Shown: positions 16,740-25,956, numbered from the stretch's first letter. The stretch: DNA of 64,000 bases from Chryseobacterium angstadtii (GCF_001045465.1 NZ_LFND01000002.1:558001-622000), one strand, 5' to 3'. Made by a program: numbers and translations. The notes: a model not told the origin generated them from the sequence alone.

Positions 16740-18191
16740 TTAATTTTTACTGTTTTGAAGTTCTTTCAACACCTTCTTTCCGTTGTCATTATCAGGATTG
16801 AGCTCCACTGATTTTTGATACATCTCAATGGCTTTATTTTTATCTCCTGTCTTCAAAAGTATTTCGCCATAACTATCATACACGTTCCAGCTATCCGGAA
16901 ATAAGTAGACATTTAGTTTAAAAATATTCAAAGCTTCTTTATTTTGCCCGACAGCCAGCATTCTGTAAGCCCAGTTATTAAGCTCAGATTCCTGCAGACT
17001 AAAATCAGGGTTTTTCTTTTTTTCTTTATTGACAAAATCTATAGCATTTTCAAATCCTATTTTTTGCAGGTTTTTTCTGAGATAAGTCAGCGGATCTGCT
17101 TTGATGATATCCGGAATATAGCATCCCGCAATTTCTTCCACGAAATCTTCCGGTGCACTCCCTCCAAGATTAGTCAGAATAACCACCGCTAAATGATCAT
17201 CAGGATATACCAATAAAACAGATCTGTTCCCACCGGACATTCCAATCGCTTTATGCTTTTTCCTAAATTTTGCAATTCCCCAGCCGCGCACCCATTCAGT
17301 GGCAGTTCCATTGTTAAACTTCCCCTGAGTCCACATCAGATCTAAAGTTGACTGCTTCTGTAACAGCTTCCCATTTTGCAGGGCAATAATCCAGTTACCG
17401 AGATCTTCGGCAGTACTGTTAAGGCCTGCACTGGTACGACTGAAATCCGGAAATTCATAATAATCATTCACCAGCTTATCTCTGCTGCTTTTCTTGCCGT
17501 CAAAAAAACTTCTGTATCTATAAGAAGGAGCATAATGTGGGATCACATCCCTGGAATCTCCGAACACGGTATGTTTTAGCCCCACAACGTCAAATTGCTT
17601 TTCTTTAAAAAAATCTGCAAATGGCTGATGTGTAATTTTCTCAATAATCTTACCCAATAAATAATAATTGGTTTGATTGTAACTGAAGCGTTCCCCTGTT
17701 TTAAATTCAAGAGGAGCCGCTTTTAATTTTTCAAAAACAGCATCTTCTGTTCTTGACTGACCTATATTTCCGGTAACAGGATCAAAAAGTTTCAGCATAT
17801 CCGGCAACCCCGAAATATGAGTCAATAACTGATCAACAGTTATCTTTTGCCATTCCACAGGTAAATTCTGCAGATAGGTGTCAATGGGTGCCTTCAGATC
17901 TACTTTCCCCTGTTCAACCAGCTGCATAATGGCAACACCTGTGAAAACTTTTGTATTGGAATTGATCGGAAAGATCGTTTGGTTCGTTACAGCAACCTGA
18001 TCCTGTATGTTTGAGAGTCCGTATGATTTGCTAGAAACAATTTTGCCATTCTGCACAACTGCTATCTGCACTCCCGGAATACGCCTTGTTTTCATCTCTC
18101 TATGAATGATTTCATCTACAGCAGAATTAACATTCTGGGCAAATACGGACCAGGACATCACAAGAAACAAAATCAGAGAACAATTTTTCAT
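16740..18191 (-). CDS. Serine hydrolase (beta-lactamase/PBP-like, S12 type) with TPR tail
   Basis: Exported 483-aa enzyme. Signal peptide MKNCSLILFLVMSWSVFAQ; catalytic SxxK as SNTK in FPINSNTKVFTG; second motif in FSYNQTNYYLLG, where YNQ takes the usual YSN place; third motif likely SGG in IGMSGGNRS. The C-terminal 110 residues or so are a TPR-like helical part (NVYDSYGEILLKTGDKNKAIEMYQKSVELNPDN). Members act as esterases, D-amino-acid peptidases or carboxypeptidases; the substrate cannot be predicted. Monocistronic, with its own terminator. Confidence 0.85.
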   Translation of the reverse strand: MKNCSLILFLVMSWSVFAQNVNSAVDEIIHREMKTRRIPGVQIAVVQNGKIVSSKSYGLSNIQDQVAVTNQTIFPINSNTKVFTGVAIMQLVEQGKVDLKAPIDTYLQNLPVEWQKITVDQLLTHISGLPDMLKLFDPVTGNIGQSRTEDAVFEKLKAAPLEFKTGERFSYNQTNYYLLGKIIEKITHQPFADFFKEKQFDVVGLKHTVFGDSRDVIPHYAPSYRYRSFFDGKKSSRDKLVNDYYEFPDFSRTSAGLNSTAEDLGNWIIALQNGKLLQKQSTLDLMWTQGKFNNGTATEWVRGWGIAKFRKKHKAIGMSGGNRSVLLVYPDDHLAVVILTNLGGSAPEDFVEEIAGCYIPDIIKADPLTYLRKNLQKIGFENAIDFVNKEKKKNPDFSLQESELNNWAYRMLAVGQNKEALNIFKLNVYLFPDSWNVYDSYGEILLKTGDKNKAIEMYQKSVELNPDNDNGKKVLKELQNSKN

Positions 18192-18345
18192 AGGTTAACT
18201 TTATATATTAAACAACTGTAAACAAAATCTATTACAACCTTTAAAAGATTTAACGTTTTTTTTATCTGTAAAATATTTTTCAAAACTCATTATTCACACC
18301 TGCACCAGCACAAAATTATGGCTGTCTTACTATAAAACAGGATAT

Positions 18346-18375
18346 AAATAAAAAATCCCCAGATTGCTCTGGGGA
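18346..18375 (-). terminator. Intrinsic terminator on the minus strand
   Basis: TCCCCAGA (18356-18363) and TCTGGGGA (18368-18375) form a perfect 8-bp stem with a 4-nt loop; on the minus strand it is followed by six T. Its source transcript is unknown. Confidence 0.7.
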
Positions 18376-18552
18376 TAAAAACTAATAACCATGAAAACTC
18401 AAATTAAACATGAGTTGCTTGATACATTGAAAAATCGTGCCAAAGTTGTTTTGAATTTCAATACTTTTTATAATTTCTTTTATTCCGTTATTGATGAAAC
18501 GATTTCTTTTTCATAAGATTATTCCATTGTGGAAACTTTCTCTCTTTTAGAA

Positions 18553-18578
18553 ATAAAAAAAGCCTCCACAATGGAGGC
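18553..18578 (-). terminator. Intrinsic terminator with conserved flank, copy 1
   Basis: GCCTCCA (18562-18568) and TGGAGGC (18572-18578), loop CAA; seven T follow on the minus strand. The flank 18573-18603 is nearly identical to 19907-19936. TCCACAATGG within the hairpin (18565-18574) is also the reverse complement of 18524-18533, allowing an alternative fold. Confidence 0.7.
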
Positions 18579-18875
18579 CTCAAAAACACAAATGATGAAA
18601 AAAATTTTTATAATTTATAATTAAAATTATTTGTCGTTTAATTCTGTATGTAAAATTACGTGTTTAAATCCGGTCATTTTATGAGTCCAGTCATAAAGTA
18701 TTTTTTTTTACAGTTTTTCTGTTCAATGCCACTTAAAAAAGGAACTCATTAAACAGAAACAAAAGTTGAGAATATCAAATGTTTTTTAAATTAACAATAA
18801 TTCATTGATAAATAATTATTTAAGAATTTTCAACACCATAATTTCATAAAATACAAAAAAATTAACAAATACACC

Positions 18876-18889
18876 ATGATCCAGGTCAT
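18876..18889. promoter_or_regulatory. Near-palindromic site upstream of the glycosyltransferase
   Basis: ATGATCCAGGTCAT, 55 bp before the GTG start of the glycosyltransferase, resembles the palindrome at 16701-16718. Possible operator of a dimeric regulator; which one is unknown. Confidence 0.4.
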
Positions 18890-18943
18890 ATTTTTCAACT
18901 ATTTAATTTCCTAGTTTTACATCAAAATATTATTCAATATAAC

Positions 18944-19771
18944 GTGATAAAATTCTCTATACTTATAGCCAATTATAATAATGGAAAGTACTTTAGAGAC
19001 TGTTATAACTCGTTGATCAGCCAGACTTATAAAAACTGGGAAGTTATAATCGTTGATGATGCATCTACAGACGATTCCGTAGAACAAATACAATCCATTA
19101 TTAAAAATGACTCACGTTTCAGGATATACCAAAACGCCACTAATCAAGGCTGCGGCTATACCAAAAGAGAATGCATGAAATATGCGAAAGGGGAAATATG
19201 CGCCTATCTGGATCCCGATGATGCACTTTATACGGATGCTTTAGAAAAAACAGCTGAAGAATTTTCCAAAAGTGACATTACAGCCGCTTACTCGCAGATG
19301 ATGCTCTGTGACCAGCAGCTTAATCCGGATAAAGTATATGCCAGCACCAAGAAGATTTACAACAACAGGTACTTCTTCAACTGCCCTACCCAGTTCGCTC
19401 ATTTCTTTACTTTTAAAAAAGAAACTTATCTGAAAACTTCCGGCATCAACCCCAATCTAAAAAGTGCCGTAGACCAGGATCTTTATCTGAAGATCCTGGA
19501 GCATGGCAGCGTAAAGTACATAAAAGAACCACTTTACCTGTATCGCCTGCACTCTAATGGAATTTCCCAGCACAGATTCAAACAAAGCGCCAAAGAATCT
19601 TTTGCCAAAGTAATTCATGATGCAATGAAAAGAAGGGGAATCAGAAGAATCAACAACCAGCTGGTCCCGGAAGTATATACCAACCCGCAGGAAATCTATG
19701 AACTTTTGAATTATCAGACTCAAAAACTCCACAGACTGATCAATAAAGTAAAAGTAACTTTCAATATATAA
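18944..19771 (+). CDS. Family 2 glycosyltransferase
   Basis: A 275-aa cytoplasmic GT-A enzyme transferring a sugar from a nucleotide donor. GTG start followed by the classic FSILIANYNNGKYFRDCYNSLISQTYKNWEVIIVDDASTDDS; the DxD-like metal site is in AYLDPDDALY; VDQDLYLKILEHG matches the acceptor-side acid motif. Acceptor and pathway are unknown, since no other polysaccharide genes are adjacent. It is followed by a strong terminator. Confidence 0.9.
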   Translation: MIKFSILIANYNNGKYFRDCYNSLISQTYKNWEVIIVDDASTDDSVEQIQSIIKNDSRFRIYQNATNQGCGYTKRECMKYAKGEICAYLDPDDALYTDALEKTAEEFSKSDITAAYSQMMLCDQQLNPDKVYASTKKIYNNRYFFNCPTQFAHFFTFKKETYLKTSGINPNLKSAVDQDLYLKILEHGSVKYIKEPLYLYRLHSNGISQHRFKQSAKESFAKVIHDAMKRRGIRRINNQLVPEVYTNPQEIYELLNYQTQKLHRLINKVKVTFNI

Positions 19772-19780
19772 CTAAATTAG

Positions 19781-19809
19781 AAGCTTCTCAGTAATGGGAA
19801 GCTTTTTTA
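19781..19809 (+). terminator. Terminator of the glycosyltransferase gene
   Basis: AAGCTTCTC (19781-19789) pairs with GGGAAGCTT (19796-19804; one G-U), followed by TTTT. Confidence 0.88.
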
Positions 19810-19887
19810 CTACCATCCTTCTATCCTAAAAAAGAACCTTATCCTAATCTGTATCTTCCTGTTTATTTCATTCGTCTGTTGAGCCCA

Positions 19888-19912
19888 AACAAAAGCCCCC
19901 AATGAAGGAGGC
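19888..19912 (-). terminator. Terminator of the small membrane protein gene, conserved flank copy 2
   Basis: GCCCCC (19895-19900) and GGAGGC (19907-19912) form a stem with one mismatch, followed on the minus strand by TTTTGTTT. It lies about 70 bp after the stop of the gene at 19981-20154. The flank 19907-19936 is shared with 18573-18603. Confidence 0.6.
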
Positions 19913-19980
19913 CTAAAAACACAAATGATGAAAAAATCTATTTAGAAAAATCCAAACAGAATTTGTAGACAATGAATGTC

Positions 19981-20154
19981 TTAATATTTTCTTTTACTGT
20001 ATTTCTTCCAGTAAGGAAAGTCATAACTGTAACACCAGAAACCTGATTTGTGGTTAATTTTTTTGAGAAGCAGACAACATCCAAAAATAACAAGCATTGA
20101 GAAAGCAAACAGCATCATAAGTTTTAAAATAAACGAATAGTCGTAGATGTCCAT
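19981..20154 (-). CDS. Small hypothetical membrane protein
   Basis: A 57-aa frame: a short polar start (MDIYDYSF), one hydrophobic segment at about residues 8-30 containing a Cys-Cys pair (FGCCLLL), then a basic, aromatic tail (NHKSGFWCYSYDFPYWKKYSKRKY). Charge distribution puts the tail in the cytoplasm. Not recognised as a known family. The frame is supported by its composition and by a downstream terminator on the same strand. Confidence 0.55.
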   Translation of the reverse strand: MDIYDYSFILKLMMLFAFSMLVIFGCCLLLKKINHKSGFWCYSYDFPYWKKYSKRKY

Positions 20155-20304
20155 AAACAGTAGTTTTTTTCAGTTTTTTTTATAATGTTAAATTTAATAT
20201 AAATTTCTAAAACAAGTGAATAAAACAGTCTACAATCTATGAATTTATTAAAAAAATCCTCATGCGAGGATCTTTAAAAATGGATGTTCTTGTTTACCAC
20301 AAAT

Positions 20305-20754
20305 TTACTCGGCCCAGGTTACCGGAATATACACGGTAACATATCCGTCTGCATCCACCTGAGCATCCGATACTGTACCTGTTACAGACCCGTAGCCTGT
20401 CCAGCCTCCCTGCCCCTGCATAGCGGAAAATTGGTATGATCCTTCAGGAATTCCTTCATAATATGCAGGAAGCGTCTGAAATCCTCCACTATAATAAGTA
20501 TCATACACTTCTCCGGTAACCGTATTTTCAGCCAGGAAACTTCCCACATCATGGTTTCCGGATAATGTTTTTGTTCCATCTAAAGAAATAAGTCCAAATC
20601 TCACCTTATAGGTTTTTGTTTTGGAGGCCTCCTTAGATGCTGCTGTATTCGTCTGAGGCTTTACATCTGCACTCATGTCATCGGCGGAAGAGCATGAAAT
20701 ACTTATCACCGACAGCCCTGCGAAAGCAATCGTTTTAAAAATTGATATTTTCAT
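20305..20754 (-). CDS. Lipoprotein of unknown function
   Basis: A 149-aa protein beginning MKISIFKTIAFAGLSVISISCSS, a lipoprotein signal with the lipidation Cys at residue 21. Next comes a Ser/Thr/Ala-rich linker and one compact beta-rich domain (KVRFGLISLDGTKTLSG...GYVTVYIPVTWAE) with a GEVYDTYYSGGFQTLPAYYEGIPEGSYQF block that resembles Bacteroidetes surface domains of the transthyretin/Ig type; that is inference. I chose 20754 instead of an upstream ATG at 20787 because it gives a proper signal. Confidence 0.7.
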   Translation of the reverse strand: MKISIFKTIAFAGLSVISISCSSADDMSADVKPQTNTAASKEASKTKTYKVRFGLISLDGTKTLSGNHDVGSFLAENTVTGEVYDTYYSGGFQTLPAYYEGIPEGSYQFSAMQGQGGWTGYGSVTGTVSDAQVDADGYVTVYIPVTWAE

Positions 20755-21003
20755 ATTAAAGTAATTTGGTATTTCAAAAGTAGCCAATTCATATGAACTG
20801 AATAAAAACCATTAATTAACTTAAAATTACATTCATGAAGATAATTATCAACCCAAAAGCTTGTTTTGAAATCACCATAAACAGGGCTTTTTAACTTAAA
20901 AAACATTATTTTAACATTTATTAACTAAATTTTGGCTTCATAATTGAAAATACATAAAAAGTTGCCGCCGTTTTGGCTCAGACTACTTATTAAAATTTGA
21001 ATT

Positions 21004-21555
21004 ATGAGAAAGATAGTATTAGCAGGTTTTTTATCCGTCCTTTTAATGACGGCCTGCAAAAAAGACGACAGGACAGCTGAAAAATCACTGGAAGAGCAGA
21101 AACTTGAATTTCAGGCAAGACAGCTTGATATAGAAAAACAAAAGCTGGCCATTGAGAAAGAAAAAATAGTGTATGAGGCTCAGAAAAAAGCAGACAGCAT
21201 TGCGGAAAGTAAAAAATCCCAGGCAGCTGCTGCCAACAATTCAAAACCTCAGATTATAAGAGAGACGAGAACAGTATACAGAGACAGAGGATCCAACTCT
21301 AACTCAGGAGGAGGTACCTATGCAGACAACGGAAACACGTCTTCACAGGGAACTACTACCCAGAAAAAAGGATGGAGTAAAGCCGCTAAAGGAACCGTTA
21401 TCGGTACCGTAGGTGGAGCTGCAGTAGGTGCCATTGTTGCCAAGAAAAACAGAGGTCTTGGTGCTGTAATTGGTGGTGTAGTAGGAGGTGCAACCGGTTA
21501 TACAATCGGTAGAGCCGGAGATAGAAAAGACGGAAGAGTTCAGCCGCGTAATTAA
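21004..21555 (+). CDS. Lipoprotein with coiled coil and glycine zipper
   Basis: A 183-aa protein. Lipoprotein signal MRKIVLAGFLSVLLMTAC; residues 25-75 form a highly charged coiled coil (EEQKLEFQARQLDIEKQKLAIEKEK); a low-complexity Ser/Gly/Asn part follows; the C-terminus is a glycine-zipper membrane segment (AKGTVIGTVGGAAVGAIVAKKNRGLGAVIGGVVGGATGYTIGRA), like the YMGG/Gly-zipper families. Probably a cell-envelope protein. A terminator follows directly. Confidence 0.75.
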   Translation: MRKIVLAGFLSVLLMTACKKDDRTAEKSLEEQKLEFQARQLDIEKQKLAIEKEKIVYEAQKKADSIAESKKSQAAAANNSKPQIIRETRTVYRDRGSNSNSGGGTYADNGNTSSQGTTTQKKGWSKAAKGTVIGTVGGAAVGAIVAKKNRGLGAVIGGVVGGATGYTIGRAGDRKDGRVQPRN

Positions 21556-21574
21556 TATTTTCACGATAACATGT

Positions 21575-21607
21575 AAAGATTGCTTATTTTTAGGCAATCT
21601 TTTTTTA
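21575..21607 (+). terminator. Terminator between the glycine-zipper lipoprotein and the polytopic membrane protein
   Basis: AAAGATTGC (21575-21583) and GCAATCTTT (21594-21602), followed by T, running right up to the ATG of the next gene. The next gene's start therefore lies inside or just after a terminator tail, so its transcript either reads through or starts very near its own ATG. Confidence 0.8.
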
Positions 21608-23238
21608 TGATGTTACTTTTCCTTTCCTCGGCACTCATCCTCTCAGTTCTCGCAGGCTGGGGGAAAATTTTGGAAAGTTTCTTCGGTTCTTTATACCGGG
21701 GAGTTTCGGGAAGTATTTTAACCGGAATATTAGGACTCGGTCTTATCTGGACGGTTCTGGCCTTCTTTATTCCTATCAATATATATGTAGAAATTCCTTT
21801 TGTAGCAGCCGGAATACTATTCTTCTTCAAAAAGAAACTGTATCTGGAATTCTTTGAGGTTTCAAAAAAAGATGGCCTTTTGACAGGAATAGCTTCCCTG
21901 GTTATTTTATATGGCGGTTCTTTTTACCCTTATATACTGGATCATTTCGGATATTATTTTCCTACCATCAAATGGCTCACAGAATTTGGCTTAGTAAAAG
22001 GTATTTCCAATCTGGATTTCACACTGGGGCAAATGTCTGTCTGGCATATTTTCCAGGCGGGATTTTCAGGTTTTTCAGATCCTTTTTTAAGAATAAACAC
22101 AATACTGCTGCTCGTTTACACCCTTTATATTGTTGAACGGAAAAGCTGGATACAGCTCTGTTTTATTCCGGTACTTCTTCTTTTCTCGCAATCTCCGAGC
22201 CCCGATCTTCCTGTCATTACTCTCTCCCTGATTATTTTAAATGAAATTATTTCAGGAAATAAAAATACAGCTCTTCTGTTTGCCTGGTCAGTATTTGTAT
22301 TTTCCATGAAACCTACGATGATATGGCTTCCGGTGCTGGTGTTTTTATGCTCAGTTTTTATTTTTAAATCGAATTACAGACACTGGATCCCGGGAATCGG
22401 AATTCTTCTTTTATTTTTCATTAAAAATCTGTGGACATTCGGATACCCTGTATTTCCTGTAGCCGTCGCCGATTTCGAATTGAGCTGGAAACCTAATCCT
22501 GAAGTATTAAAAATATCCTCTCAGTATGCCGTTCAGAAAACTTACGATATGCAGTATACTTATGAGGAAATTCAACAATTTTCGTCTTATGATTCGGTCA
22601 GAAACTGGTTTTCTCTGGAAGGCATTAAATCAAAGATCAATATTATTTTTATTTTGAGCCTCATTCTATTCACGACATTTGCCTTTATAAAAAGAAAAAA
22701 AATCATCAGTCTGATCTGTATTTCTCTGCTGATAAAAAGTGTACTGGTATTAGCATTTTCTGCGCAGTATCGTTTCTTTATGGATGTATTTTTTGTGATA
22801 TTTTTCATCTTCTTCACTCATATCAGTAAAAGAAATTCAATTGTATTTTTTTCTGTCCTGAGTTTGCTCATAACAGGTATATTAAGTTGTCCTGATTCCA
22901 TTCAGTATTATTTCCCAAGTTTCAAGCCCGGGAATTTCATGGCAGGATTTAGAAAGGAACAGTTTTACAAACCTTCAGTATATCATTACAACCGGTTTGA
23001 AACCTTCAGAACCGGAAATCTAAAGTTCAATATATCAAAAAATTATCCTTTTAATTTCGATACTCCTCTTCCCGCCATTTCATCCGGTTATATTCTTGAT
23101 GATGCCCAAACAGGAATTTTTCCTCAATCCATTGATGAGAAAAATATAAAAAAAGGCTTTGTCTGGAAGAAAATGACTTCACAGGAAAAAAAGGAGCTGG
23201 AGAAGATTATTAATACTATCAAAAACACTAATCAATAG
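21607..23238 (+). CDS. Polytopic membrane protein (LIC_10190-like)
   Basis: About 543 aa with roughly eleven hydrophobic segments spread over the first 450 residues and a polar C-terminal domain (from about 460). It resembles the LIC_10190 family, which has a glycosyltransferase-C-like membrane topology; substrate and function are unknown, and the family name is a moderate-confidence call. The frame could begin upstream at a TTG (21580), but the ATG pair at 21607/21610 follows a terminator and is a more natural start. aroC follows 50 bp later. Confidence 0.65.
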   Translation: MMLLFLSSALILSVLAGWGKILESFFGSLYRGVSGSILTGILGLGLIWTVLAFFIPINIYVEIPFVAAGILFFFKKKLYLEFFEVSKKDGLLTGIASLVILYGGSFYPYILDHFGYYFPTIKWLTEFGLVKGISNLDFTLGQMSVWHIFQAGFSGFSDPFLRINTILLLVYTLYIVERKSWIQLCFIPVLLLFSQSPSPDLPVITLSLIILNEIISGNKNTALLFAWSVFVFSMKPTMIWLPVLVFLCSVFIFKSNYRHWIPGIGILLLFFIKNLWTFGYPVFPVAVADFELSWKPNPEVLKISSQYAVQKTYDMQYTYEEIQQFSSYDSVRNWFSLEGIKSKINIIFILSLILFTTFAFIKRKKIISLICISLLIKSVLVLAFSAQYRFFMDVFFVIFFIFFTHISKRNSIVFFSVLSLLITGILSCPDSIQYYFPSFKPGNFMAGFRKEQFYKPSVYHYNRFETFRTGNLKFNISKNYPFNFDTPLPAISSGYILDDAQTGIFPQSIDEKNIKKGFVWKKMTSQEKKELEKIINTIKNTNQ

Positions 23239-23276
23239 AACAAATCCAGAAACTTTATTATCTGAAGAAAAAAAGG

Positions 23277-23284
23277 TAATTTTG
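23277..23284 (+). promoter_or_regulatory. -7 box of aroC
   Basis: TAATTTTG matches TAnnTTTG; TTTA at 23254-23257 gives a 3 of 4 match to the -33 box with 19 bp spacing. The aroC ATG is at 23289, so the transcript would start at or next to the start codon. Confidence 0.55.
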
Positions 23285-23288
23285 TAGT

Positions 23289-24359
23289 ATGTTCAACACA
23301 TTAGGTAATCTTCTCAGTCTTACAACATTTGGAGAGAGTCACGGCGTGGCTTATGGCGGTATCATCAATAATTTTCCGGCAGGTTTAACGGTAGATTTCG
23401 ATAAAATTCAATATGAATTGGATCGTAGAAAGCCGGGCCAGTCTGCTATTGTAACCCAAAGAAAAGAAAGTGACACGGTAAAGTTCCTTTCCGGAATCTT
23501 TGAGGGAAAAACGACGGGTACCCCAATTGGTTTTATCATAGAAAATGAAAATCAGAAGTCTAAGGACTACGATCATATTGCTGATTCGTATCGTCCGAGT
23601 CATGCAGATTTCACTTACGACCAGAAATTTGGTATCAGAGACTATCGCGGCGGCGGAAAATCTTCTGCCCGTGAAACGATCAACTGGGTCGTTGCGGGAG
23701 CTTTGGCCAAACAGCTTTTATCCGGAATTGAAATCAATGCTTACGTTTCTTCTGTAGGTGACATTTTTTGTGAAAAACCTTATCAGGATCTGGATTTTTC
23801 GAAGACGGAAAGCAACGCGGTACGTTGTCCGGATGCTGAAACGGCTGAAAAAATGATCGAAAGGATCAAAGAAATTAAAAAAGAAGGCAATACAATCGGA
23901 GGTACGGTAACCTGCGTGATCAAAAACGTTCCTGTGGGAATTGGAGAACCTATATTTTCCAAACTTCAGGCCGAGCTTGGTAAAGCGATGCTGAATATTA
24001 ATGCATGCAAAGGATTTGAGTATGGAAGCGGGTTCTGCGGAGCCAAGATGACCGGAAAGGAGCACAATGATGCCTTTAATACGGACTTCACTACCCAATC
24101 TAATTTATCAGGAGGAATCCAGGGAGGAATTTCCAACGGAATGGATATTTATTTCCGTGCTGCATTCAAACCTGTGGCTACTATTTTAAGACCTCAGGAA
24201 AGTGTGGACCGATACGGAAACCCTGTAATCGTAGAAGGAAAAGGACGTCATGATCCATGTGTAGTTCCAAGAGCCGTTCCCGTTGTGGAAAGTCTGGCTG
24301 CATTTGTATTGGCCGATTTATTTCTGATCAACAAAACAAGAAACATCAATAATTTTTAA
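23289..24359 (+). CDS. aroC: Chorismate synthase
   Basis: Makes chorismate from EPSP, needing reduced FMN; last step of the common aromatic pathway. Start [35 protein letters not shown]-like [45 protein letters not shown]; and the late [18 protein letters not shown] and [16 protein letters not shown], all standard. 356 aa. Confidence 0.97.
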   Translation: MFNTLGNLLSLTTFGESHGVAYGGIINNFPAGLTVDFDKIQYELDRRKPGQSAIVTQRKESDTVKFLSGIFEGKTTGTPIGFIIENENQKSKDYDHIADSYRPSHADFTYDQKFGIRDYRGGGKSSARETINWVVAGALAKQLLSGIEINAYVSSVGDIFCEKPYQDLDFSKTESNAVRCPDAETAEKMIERIKEIKKEGNTIGGTVTCVIKNVPVGIGEPIFSKLQAELGKAMLNINACKGFEYGSGFCGAKMTGKEHNDAFNTDFTTQSNLSGGIQGGISNGMDIYFRAAFKPVATILRPQESVDRYGNPVIVEGKGRHDPCVVPRAVPVVESLAAFVLADLFLINKTRNINNF

Positions 24360-24375
24360 TATAAATACTTTAGTA

Positions 24376-24939
24376 ATGAAAAATTACTGGGACCAGGCAA
24401 TTTCTTTTGAAGAGTATATCCGAATCGGTAAAGAAAGATTGGAGCATCCTTCCAACCCACAGGAAATTGACTATAAACAATACTACGAACTTGGACTTCA
24501 GAGAATGGAAAGAACATTGAAAAAATATGTTCCGGATGAAGAGCAGGTAAAAGAACTGGCTAATAAAAATTTTGACGGAAAAATTCTGATTATTTCAGAA
24601 GCCTGGTGCGGTGATGCAAGCGCCACGGTTCCTGCATTGGTTACTTTTTTCAAAGAACATAACGAGGTGAAAATCTTTTTAAGAGACAGCGACAAAAGTC
24701 TGATCAACCAGTTTATGACAAACGGAACAGAATCTATTCCTAAAGTCATTATTCTGGACAAGGATTTCAATGTTAAAAATTCATGGGGACCACGTCCAAA
24801 ATACGGATATGAATTACTAATGAAATATAAAGCCGATCCTGAAACGTATCCGAAAGATCAGTTTTATAACGATCTGCAGCTGTATTATGCCAAAAACAGA
24901 GGCAAGGACGCAGTTCAGGAAATATTAGAATTATTATAA
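24376..24939 (+). CDS. Thioredoxin-like family protein
   Basis: A 187-aa protein with a thioredoxin fold at about residues 60-150. The active-site position reads EAWCGDAS, so only the first Cys of the usual CxxC pair is present. It matches a cytosolic thioredoxin-like family frequent in Bacteroidetes (Thioredoxin_9 type). No signal peptide. It lies 17 bp after aroC and probably shares its transcript. Redox role is uncertain without the second Cys. Confidence 0.8.
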   Translation: MKNYWDQAISFEEYIRIGKERLEHPSNPQEIDYKQYYELGLQRMERTLKKYVPDEEQVKELANKNFDGKILIISEAWCGDASATVPALVTFFKEHNEVKIFLRDSDKSLINQFMTNGTESIPKVIILDKDFNVKNSWGPRPKYGYELLMKYKADPETYPKDQFYNDLQLYYAKNRGKDAVQEILELL

Positions 24940-24990
24940 TACAGATTGAATTTCATCTATCTGCCTCTACATAACAGTAAAGATTAACGT

Positions 24991-25530
24991 ATGAAAAAGA
25001 ATATCATTTATCTTGTCCTTATCATTATTATCGGTGTGATTGCTTTTGTTCCGGGAGTAAAAGAATACCTCCGTGATCAGTTTTTCCCGATCGCTACGAT
25101 TGAAAATGCAGTACATATAAGTGAAGCGGACTATGACATTGAGCTTAAAGGAATCAATGTTCCGGACACGAATCTTAAAAATTTAAAAGATAAACCTGTT
25201 TTCCTTAACTTCTGGGGAACCTGGTGCCCACCATGCAGAAAAGAATGGCCTTCCATCCAGAAATTATATGATTCCCGAAAAGGAAATGTAAATTTCGTTC
25301 TGATTGCCATGAATGATAAAGAAGAAGCGGTAAGAAAGTTTTTGAAAGAAAACAATTATAACGTTCCTGTCTATATTGCACAAAGTCCTATTTCTGAAAA
25401 TATTCTTCCCAAAGTATTCCCTACCACTTTTCTTATAGATCAGCACGGAAGAATCATCATTAAGGAAGATGCATACAGAGATTGGAACACAGAGACTGTG
25501 CATCAGTTCATTGACAATATCATCAAGTAA
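24991..25530 (+). CDS. TlpA-family thiol:disulfide oxidoreductase
   Basis: A 179-aa protein anchored by one N-terminal hydrophobic segment (NIIYLVLIIIIGVIAFVPG) with a periplasmic thioredoxin domain. The active site is GTWCPPCRKEWP, and the cis-Pro loop is in VFPTTFLIDQHGRI. It probably reduces or resolves disulfides in envelope proteins. On the same strand as the thioredoxin-like gene, 51 bp apart. Confidence 0.88.
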   Translation: MKKNIIYLVLIIIIGVIAFVPGVKEYLRDQFFPIATIENAVHISEADYDIELKGINVPDTNLKNLKDKPVFLNFWGTWCPPCRKEWPSIQKLYDSRKGNVNFVLIAMNDKEEAVRKFLKENNYNVPVYIAQSPISENILPKVFPTTFLIDQHGRIIIKEDAYRDWNTETVHQFIDNIIK

Positions 25531-25614
25531 TTTTTTTAACTAAATTTTATAGTTTATTGGTATAAAATTTGCGAAATTTACTACGTTGAAAAATTTATTA
25601 AAACTAAACACAAA

Positions 25615-25956
25615 ATGAAATATTCAAAATTGAATCTTGCAAAAGAAGCCATCAGCCATAAAGGTTTTGTAAAAAAAATACCTGATATTTTCAGAATGGT
25701 CAAATTATGGAGAAAAGGAGTTTATCCTATGAGATCTATTGACATCATCCTTCCTCTTCTGGGAATTTTGTATGTGATCTCTCCTATCGACCTTCTTCCT
25801 GAATTTGCAGTTCCGGTATTGGGTGTTATGGATGACTTGGCCGTATTGTCGCTCACGATTCCAAAACTGATTAAGGAAGTAGATAAATTTTTACTGTGGG
25901 AAGCCGAACAAAGACTGAACGGCACAAAAGTGATAGACGCAGAAATTGTAAAATAA
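25615..25956 (+). CDS. YkvA/DUF1232 family membrane protein
   Basis: A 113-aa protein with the DUF1232 core: MRSIDIILPLLGILYVISPIDLLPEFAVPVLGVMDDLAVL, a hydrophobic hairpin with the SPIDLLPE signature. Function unknown; members are small membrane-associated proteins. Followed by a strong terminator. Confidence 0.85.
   Translation: MKYSKLNLAKEAISHKGFVKKIPDIFRMVKLWRKGVYPMRSIDIILPLLGILYVISPIDLLPEFAVPVLGVMDDLAVLSLTIPKLIKEVDKFLLWEAEQRLNGTKVIDAEIVK

Larger units (their letters stand above)
18192..18943. other. 750-bp gap with minus-strand terminators and no clear gene
   Basis: Two hairpins (18356-18375 and 18562-18578) each have a T-run on the minus side, so they read as intrinsic terminators of minus-strand transcripts, yet no convincing minus-strand gene ends at them. 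Very short frames exist (16 codons at 18627-18677, minus; 41 codons at 18391-18516, plus) and are not called. Candidate small-RNA region. Confidence 0.45.

Noticed and set aside
18391..18516. 41-codon plus-strand frame (MKTQIKHELL...)
   Set aside because: The hairpin before it is a minus-strand terminator, not a leader, and no family or ribosome site supports the frame.
21580..21606. TTG start of the polytopic membrane protein
   Set aside because: Would place the start inside the terminator stem of the preceding gene and adds non-conserved residues; ATG at 21607 is simpler.
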